The position numbers were made by a program, and so were the translations under genes. The notes beneath the pieces were generated by a model. It ran no database searches. It saw nothing but the letters and a program-made list of their open reading frames with translations, and was not told the origin of the DNA. This document shows positions 59,364 through 64,000 of a stretch of 64,000 bases of DNA, in pieces. The stretch is from Lawsonella sp012842085 (GTDB lineage Bacteria; Actinomycetota; Actinomycetes; Mycobacteriales; Mycobacteriaceae): NCBI GenBank assembly GCA_036749735.1, contig DAINXV010000002.1, positions 361,658-425,657 of the forward strand, read 5' to 3'. Every line of letters begins with the position of its first letter. Positions within the stretch are counted from its first letter, which is position 1.

Positions 59364-60122
59364 ATGGCTAGTTTATTACCGGATAGTGGCGCAATACTTC
59401 TTCTGGGAGGCCGCTCCGAAATTGGACTGGAGACGGTTGCGCGGCTGGGACAGGGCAGAACCGTTGTGTTGGCGCAACGCCCACGCAAATCCGCTATTGA
59501 CGGTGCCCAGTTTCTTCAGCAGCACGGCATTAGGGATGTCCATGAGGTAGATTGGGACGCTTTTAATAGTGATGATCTGCGCACTGTTTACCGTCAGGCT
59601 GAACAGCTAGCTGGTACCCATATCAGTACGGTTGTTGTCGCATTTGGGGTGCTGGGGGATCAAGAAAAAGCAGAACATGATCCAGATGAGGCGTTTCGGA
59701 TTGCCGAAACAAACTATACGTCCCAGTTGGTGACGATCACTGCTGCCACCGAGTATCTGCGGGAGCGGGGCGAGGGCTTACTTGTCGCGTTTTCTTCTAT
59801 TGCTGGCTGGCGGGTCCGCAGAGGAAACTACGTTTATGGCTCCACGAAAGCAGGTCTGGATGGTTTCCTTTCCGGGCTTATAGACGCCACTTACGACAGT
59901 CCAATTAATGTTGTGATGGCGCGACCAGGTTTCGTCATCGGAAGAATGACGGAAGGTATGGATTCTACGATCATGTCCTCAACAGCAGCCCAAGTTGCTG
60001 AGGCTGTGGTGAAAGCTATCCACAGGGGTAAACACCGCGTCTGGATACCCCACAGGCTTGCTCTGCTAGCCGCGATTATGCCTTTTGTGCCGAAGTTTAT
60101 TTGGAGAAGGCTACCGCGCTAG
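59364..60122 (+). CDS. DprE2-like short-chain dehydrogenase/reductase
   Basis: A 252-residue SDR. I chose ATG 59364 with AAGGA five bases upstream; a GTG one codon earlier is possible. It has ILLLGGRSEIGLETVARLG for NAD(P)H binding, VVVAFGVLGDQEKAE, the catalytic Tyr-Lys in NYVYGSTKAGLDGFLSGL, the FSSIAGWRVRRGN segment, and a C-terminus IPHRLALLAAI...WRRLPR. It closely resembles DprE2, which with DprE1 makes decaprenyl-phospho-arabinose for arabinogalactan. Corynebacteria and mycobacteria carry a second, partly redundant copy at this location (C. glutamicum NCgl1429, M. tuberculosis Rv2073c); I infer this is it. Confidence 0.82.
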   Translation: MASLLPDSGAILLLGGRSEIGLETVARLGQGRTVVLAQRPRKSAIDGAQFLQQHGIRDVHEVDWDAFNSDDLRTVYRQAEQLAGTHISTVVVAFGVLGDQEKAEHDPDEAFRIAETNYTSQLVTITAATEYLRERGEGLLVAFSSIAGWRVRRGNYVYGSTKAGLDGFLSGLIDATYDSPINVVMARPGFVIGRMTEGMDSTIMSSTAAQVAEAVVKAIHRGKHRVWIPHRLALLAAIMPFVPKFIWRRLPR

Positions 60123-61318
60123 TCGGAGTCCCCGATACGCTCATGTTCTGCTTCAAGCAGCTCTTCTGTGGCGTTTTCGCGGTTTTTAGCTGCAAACTTC
60201 TTTTCTTTCTCGTCTAAACGAGCGCGGGAAGACGCCATCCACTTGTTCATCCATCCGAAGGTCGGCGGAGTGAAGATCCAGTCCAGACGCGATCCTTTAA
60301 TTAGTTCGCGGAACAGTAGCGCCACTCCGGCGACAAAAATGATGCCGAGGAACATTGACCAGAAGTTGATGGACGTCCAAACCACGCCAGGTTTCGTAAC
60401 AATCCATTCCATCGGCCATGTTTTATTGCCCGGATGATGGTTGAAAGCAATGTGCGGGACAACATTTTTAAAGAAAATCCACGTAAGGATTTCGTTCAGC
60501 AGGTAAATCTCTAACGTGTGCTTACCGATATAGGAAAACAAATCACCGATTTTTGTTCCATCTAGCGCAACCGCAATAGATACACCGGTGACAAGACCCA
60601 GAATGATCAGACCAATGTTGGACGCAGAGCGAGCGAAATCATTGTTGAGTGATTTATAAAAATGCTCGGCAGTGGCAAGCAGCACGAACAAAATAATGGC
60701 GTGGTACCAACGCGCCTTACGCACGATTCTCAATACAAGGTCACGACCGTAAAGGCCAATACAGTACGAGGAAAAGTACATTGCCAGCCGGCGCCATGAC
60801 CACCAGTAGTCACTAGGGGAGGGGCTTCCCAAAAACGGCATAACGAGGGTAAGTACAAGCGAAACTGCGAGCACATACTTTCCTGGAACTTTTCGGAAAA
60901 CCCAGATGACAAACGTAAAGACCAGCAAGGCCATCAAAAACCAGATGCCGTTGTCAGGGAAAAGGAATCCGCGCACCCATTCTTGCCAGAAATCATCAAG
61001 ACTGGATCCCAAAATAAAGTGTTTCGCTAGGAGCACCAGCGCTCCCCACAGGACGAAAGGAACGCCCCAGACCCACGTACGCAAGCAAAATAGTTCAGCG
61101 AAGGTAAAAGTACGTATTTTGGCTGCAAACAAGCCAGAAGCCATAAAGAAGAGGGGTAACCGCAAATGCTCAAAAGCCCGCGAAAACTCGTACCAGAAAC
61201 CAGGGGAGTAACCAACCGCAGCCCCAAACGTCGACAAGTGTAGGGCGACGACCAGGATAATGCTCATACCCTTAGCGATATCTACCCATACCACTCTCTT
61301 TTTCTTCGGGGTGGGCAC
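60119..61318 (-). CDS. acyltransferase family 3 membrane protein
   Basis: A 399-residue integral membrane protein of the OafA/fucose-4-O-acetylase type with about ten hydrophobic segments. I chose GTG 61318 (MPTPKKKRVVWVDIAKGM) because AGGAG lies 7 bases upstream, inside the codons of the in-frame ATG at 61333. The catalytic-type histidine is in VVALHLSTFG, and LRLPLFFMASGLF is a family signature. The C-terminal 50 residues are charged and cytoplasmic (KKFAAKNRENATEELLEAE). It likely acylates an envelope glycan or glycolipid; the substrate is unknown. Its stop overlaps the convergent DprE2-like gene by four bases. Confidence 0.88.
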   Translation of the reverse strand: MPTPKKKRVVWVDIAKGMSIILVVALHLSTFGAAVGYSPGFWYEFSRAFEHLRLPLFFMASGLFAAKIRTFTFAELFCLRTWVWGVPFVLWGALVLLAKHFILGSSLDDFWQEWVRGFLFPDNGIWFLMALLVFTFVIWVFRKVPGKYVLAVSLVLTLVMPFLGSPSPSDYWWSWRRLAMYFSSYCIGLYGRDLVLRIVRKARWYHAIILFVLLATAEHFYKSLNNDFARSASNIGLIILGLVTGVSIAVALDGTKIGDLFSYIGKHTLEIYLLNEILTWIFFKNVVPHIAFNHHPGNKTWPMEWIVTKPGVVWTSINFWSMFLGIIFVAGVALLFRELIKGSRLDWIFTPPTFGWMNKWMASSRARLDEKEKKFAAKNRENATEELLEAEHERIGDSD

Positions 61319-61470
61319 CAGTGTTCTCCTCATGTATTTACGGTTCTAACAAGCGGTTTTCCTATAAGAGCCTACTCTGTTGTGAAGATTATTCAGAGTC
61401 AGCTCCCTAATTCCAGATCACTCTTACAGGATTTCTAGGTTCTTACGTAAGGTTCGGGTTTAATGGAAGC

Positions 61471-63099
61471 ATGACTGAAATCCCTGGAATCCGTGCTGTA
61501 CGTGCACTTTTACTTACACTAGCAGCATTTCTGGCGGGTGGATTGGCGTATTTTTCTTTCGCGCCTTACTCCCGCTCCGCGAGCATGGTTATTTCAGTCG
61601 CATTTTTTATCATTATCATTGCCGCGCATGTGGAATGGACTCGTTCTGCACCGAATCGCAAATTCAGTGCTTTTGGTTGGCCAGTTTTCTATGGCATCTT
61701 TTGGGGACTCGGTCTCTATTTACCGCTCTATAGCTGGATTGCAGAATTTGTTGAGTCTGCACCATGGATCGCACTGAGCCTCCTAATGGCGTTATTTACT
61801 GGTGCTATCGGAGGCTTTTCAGGACTCATCTTATATAGCGTGCGTAGTCGCGCTTCCTGGGTACCGATAGTGGCTATTCCTCTAGTGTGGACTGCAGTGG
61901 AAGTGGCCAGGATGCATTTCCCCTTCGGGGGATTTACATGGGGGAGCCCAGCTTTTAGCCAAACAAGCAGTGTTTTAGGCAGTGCCAGTCTGTGGGGGTC
62001 CACTTCAGCAGTAACTTTTTTAACCATATTTTCTGGAAGCGTCGTCGCGTATGCGATGCGCCTTTTTATTAAAGCCTCCAAGTATAAGAACCGCGCATTA
62101 AAAAAAGCATTGCGGTCTTTTACCGCTAGTGTGCTTGCACTGCTAGTTACTATCTCCAGTTCATGGCTTTACGAGCACACTGTGGGAAACAACATTGAGC
62201 CCGTAGGCTCTATCAAAGTTGCTTATATTCAGGGTGACGTGGTCACAGAAGGAATTGGTTTTAATGCTGTACGGATGCAAGTTTTAAGAAACCACGTGAA
62301 TACCACTAAGCAACTCGCAGCTGCCGTCGCAGAAGGTAGAGTGGCGCGTCCAGATGTCGTTGTATGGCCGGAAAACTCTGCTGACATTGATCCGTTAGCG
62401 GATCCCACTGCAAACGCTCTTATTACAAGTGCCGCCAAGGCGATTGACGCGCCGATATTGGTGGGGGCAGTGCTCGGCCGCCAGTCGCAACAGGCTGATC
62501 TTAATACGGTACTCCTCTGGGACAGCTCTGGATACCGCCACCAACGGCATGTTAAACGGCATATTCAACCTTTTGGCGAATACCTACCTATGCGGCCACT
62601 AGTTGAGAAGATTTCACCTTATGCCGCGTGGGCAGGAAACTTTAATGCTGGTGACGGACCGGGCATCATTACGCTTCCATCATCAACAGTGGGGCTTGCA
62701 ACATGCTATGAAGTGATTTTTAACGACAGTCTGCAAAAGCCAGTTAAAAATGGAGCACAGTGGCTAGCCGTACCAGCCAACAATGCTACTTTTGGCTACA
62801 CCAATCAGACGTATCAACAACTAGAAATTACTCGTTTTAGAGCACGCGAACTCCACCGGTGGACAGTGGCTGCCGCAACATCTGGGGTAAGCGCCTTTAT
62901 TTCTCCCAGTGGTGACGTCTACGACGCTACGGAACTTTACACTTCTGCTTTTTCGGTTAAAGAAATCCCGCTCTACGATTTCAAGACACCCGCAGAGAGA
63001 ACCTCTAAATACTTGGATTTAGCTGTTTCCGTAGCATCAATTCTTATCTTGGGTGGCTGTCTTGCTAGAGTTTTAAGTCGTAGGCGGCGTAGACTGTGA
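61471..63099 (+). CDS. lnt: apolipoprotein N-acyltransferase
   Basis: A 542-residue membrane enzyme that N-acylates the lipid-bearing cysteine of lipoproteins. About six transmembrane helices span residues 10-225; the nitrilase-fold domain follows with the catalytic triad Glu in VVWPENSADIDP, Lys in VKRHIQPFGEYLP and Cys in GLATCYEVIF. A final hydrophobic helix is near residue 520. In M. tuberculosis this domain is fused to Ppm1 as one protein, while in C. glutamicum they are separate genes, as here. ppm1 follows after 49 bases. Confidence 0.94.
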   Translation: MTEIPGIRAVRALLLTLAAFLAGGLAYFSFAPYSRSASMVISVAFFIIIIAAHVEWTRSAPNRKFSAFGWPVFYGIFWGLGLYLPLYSWIAEFVESAPWIALSLLMALFTGAIGGFSGLILYSVRSRASWVPIVAIPLVWTAVEVARMHFPFGGFTWGSPAFSQTSSVLGSASLWGSTSAVTFLTIFSGSVVAYAMRLFIKASKYKNRALKKALRSFTASVLALLVTISSSWLYEHTVGNNIEPVGSIKVAYIQGDVVTEGIGFNAVRMQVLRNHVNTTKQLAAAVAEGRVARPDVVVWPENSADIDPLADPTANALITSAAKAIDAPILVGAVLGRQSQQADLNTVLLWDSSGYRHQRHVKRHIQPFGEYLPMRPLVEKISPYAAWAGNFNAGDGPGIITLPSSTVGLATCYEVIFNDSLQKPVKNGAQWLAVPANNATFGYTNQTYQQLEITRFRARELHRWTVAAATSGVSAFISPSGDVYDATELYTSAFSVKEIPLYDFKTPAERTSKYLDLAVSVASILILGGCLARVLSRRRRRL

Positions 63100-63148
63100 A
63101 CTTGGTCTCCCCGCATCTATTGACTACGTAGTCTTTGAAGGATAGATA

Positions 63149-63919
63149 ATGTCTGATTTGAGTAGTAAGCCTAGTGATCGAACGCTAGTCATTATTCCGA
63201 CTTACGATGAACGGGATAACCTTCCGCTAATTGTCGATCGCGTTCGCAATGCAACTCCGTGGGTACACATCCTCGTTGTCGATGACAACAGTCCCGACGG
63301 CACAGGTGAGTTGGCGGACGAACTTGCTGCTGACTACAAAGACGAACTTTTTGTCATGCACCGCGAAGGCAAGGGCGGCCTGGGCGGCGCCTATATTGCT
63401 GGTTTTAAATGGGGCTTAGAAAAAGGCTATACCGTTCTTTGCGAAATGGATGCTGATGGTTCGCACGCCCCTGAACAGCTAAAACGCCTTCTGAATGCGA
63501 TTGACGAAGGTGCCGATATGGTACTTGGCTCTCGCTATGTTCCTGGCGGAACCGTAGTTAACTGGCCGAAGAAGCGAGAAATTTTGTCTCGCGGCGGAAA
63601 TATTTATTCCCGTATGGCTTTGGGCGTGAAAATTAATGACATCACCGGTGGTTACCGTGCTTACCGCCGTGAAGTTCTTGAGACTATTGACCTCGAAGCT
63701 GTCGGCTCCGTGGGTTACTGCTTCCAGATTGACCTTGCTTGGCGCGCTATTCAGGCCGGCTTTGATGTTGTCGAGGTGCCCATCACCTTTACTGAACGCG
63801 AAATTGGCGAGTCCAAGATGAGTGGAAACATCATCACTGAGGCTTTCGGAAAGGTTTTTGTTTGGGGCGCCAAGGGGCGCTGGGAAAAATTCCTGAAGGC
63901 CCTAAAAATCCGTAAGTAA
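63149..63919 (+). CDS. ppm1: polyprenol monophosphomannose synthase
   Basis: A 256-residue GT2-family glycosyltransferase that transfers mannose from GDP-mannose to polyprenyl phosphate. It shows VIIPTYDERDNLPLIVDRV, LVVDDNSPDGTGELADEL, the DXD-type CEMDADGSHAPEQL, and GSRYVPGGTVVNWPKKR. It lacks transmembrane helices, relying on Lnt next door for membrane placement in corynebacteria. Its product feeds MptB (24628-26241) and the other enzymes of lipomannan and lipoarabinomannan synthesis. AAGGA lies 9 bases upstream of the ATG. A strong terminator follows. Confidence 0.95.
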   Translation: MSDLSSKPSDRTLVIIPTYDERDNLPLIVDRVRNATPWVHILVVDDNSPDGTGELADELAADYKDELFVMHREGKGGLGGAYIAGFKWGLEKGYTVLCEMDADGSHAPEQLKRLLNAIDEGADMVLGSRYVPGGTVVNWPKKREILSRGGNIYSRMALGVKINDITGGYRAYRREVLETIDLEAVGSVGYCFQIDLAWRAIQAGFDVVEVPITFTEREIGESKMSGNIITEAFGKVFVWGAKGRWEKFLKALKIRK

Positions 63920-63933
63920 ATTACCTAAATAGA

Positions 63934-63973
63934 GTGGTGCCACTTCCAATAGGGAAGTGGCACCACTTTTTTT
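63934..63973 (+). terminator. strong terminator after ppm1
   Basis: GTGGTGCCACTTCC (63934-63947) pairs perfectly with GGAAGTGGCACCAC (63953-63966), followed by seven T residues. The remaining bases to 64000 hold nothing recognisable. Confidence 0.95.
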
Positions 63974-64000
63974 AAAATGACATGGACGTGCTGAAGAAAC

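Noticed and set aside
61441..61455. CTTACGTAAG palindrome upstream of lnt as an operator
   Set aside because: Ten bases long and unsupported by a clear promoter; such short palindromes occur by chance at this window size.

Overview
The window is a chromosomal core segment from a member of the Mycobacteriales (the Corynebacterium/Mycobacterium group of Actinobacteria). The evidence is a set of lineage-marker genes: mIHF, the Pup ligation system (Arc/Mpa, Dop, Pup, PafA, PafBC), mycothiol ligase MshC, the mannosyltransferase MptB, polyprenol-phosphate-mannose synthase Ppm1 beside Lnt, a DprE2-like reductase, WhiA and a RipA-type peptidoglycan hydrolase. Gene order follows the conserved pyrF-to-ripA and hisG-to-ppm1 arrangements of Corynebacterium glutamicum and M. 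tuberculosis. Base composition is near 50% G+C by eye, low for the group, and several genes normally found in these blocks are missing, which suggests a streamlined, perhaps host-associated genome. I do not name a species.

Layout. 1-5.3 kb: end of pyrF, mihF, gmk, rpoZ, metK, priA. 5.3-8.9 kb: def, fmt, rsmB, rpe. 8.9-13.3 kb: riboflavin synthesis (ribD, ribC, an extra ribB, ribBA, ribH). 13.3-17.2 kb: uvrC, rapZ, whiA. 17.4-24.4 kb: central carbon metabolism (gap-pgk-tpiA forward, secG, then tal and tkt reversed), with C-ending codons typical of high expression. 24.6-26.2 kb: mptB. 26.4-33 kb: SUF iron-sulfur operon sufR-B-D-C-S-U-T plus a small membrane protein. 33-38.3 kb: aconitase (reverse), an Rv1476-like membrane protein, a probable c-di-AMP riboswitch and ripA. 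38.3-42 kb: an unrecognised gene, a DUF3097 gene, a TVP38/VTT membrane protein, tRNA-Leu(GAG) and pyrD. 42.1-46.8 kb: uppP, a DUF3090 gene, mshC, a HAD phosphatase, hisE, hisG. 46.8-55.3 kb: RecB-like nuclease, trmI, and arc-dop-pup-pafA-pafB-pafC. 55.3-64 kb: tatA, tatC, helY, a DprE2-like SDR, an acyltransferase-3 protein, lnt and ppm1.

How it fits together. Most genes lie in tightly packed operons with 1-4 base start/stop overlaps. The distinctive points are: Pup is encoded and ligated, but the 20S proteasome genes are absent from their usual place between pup and pafA, and Arc lacks the proteasome-docking tail; ribB is duplicated in tandem; coaBC, yvcK, ppc and zwf-opcA-pgl are missing from their usual slots; the suf promoter carries a palindrome close to the known SufR box; many Shine-Dalgarno-less genes have a TANNNT box exactly 6-7 bases before the start codon (leaderless transcription); and the hexamer GGGGGA is about ten times commoner on the + strand than on the - strand, including inside reverse-strand genes. 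No phage, insertion sequence or CRISPR array is visible. No gene-free stretch exceeds 300 bases; the three longest (17184-17416, 24381-24627, 36438-36694) are described. I found no clear new multi-gene system; the best leads are regulatory and strand-polarity signals and one unrecognised gene.
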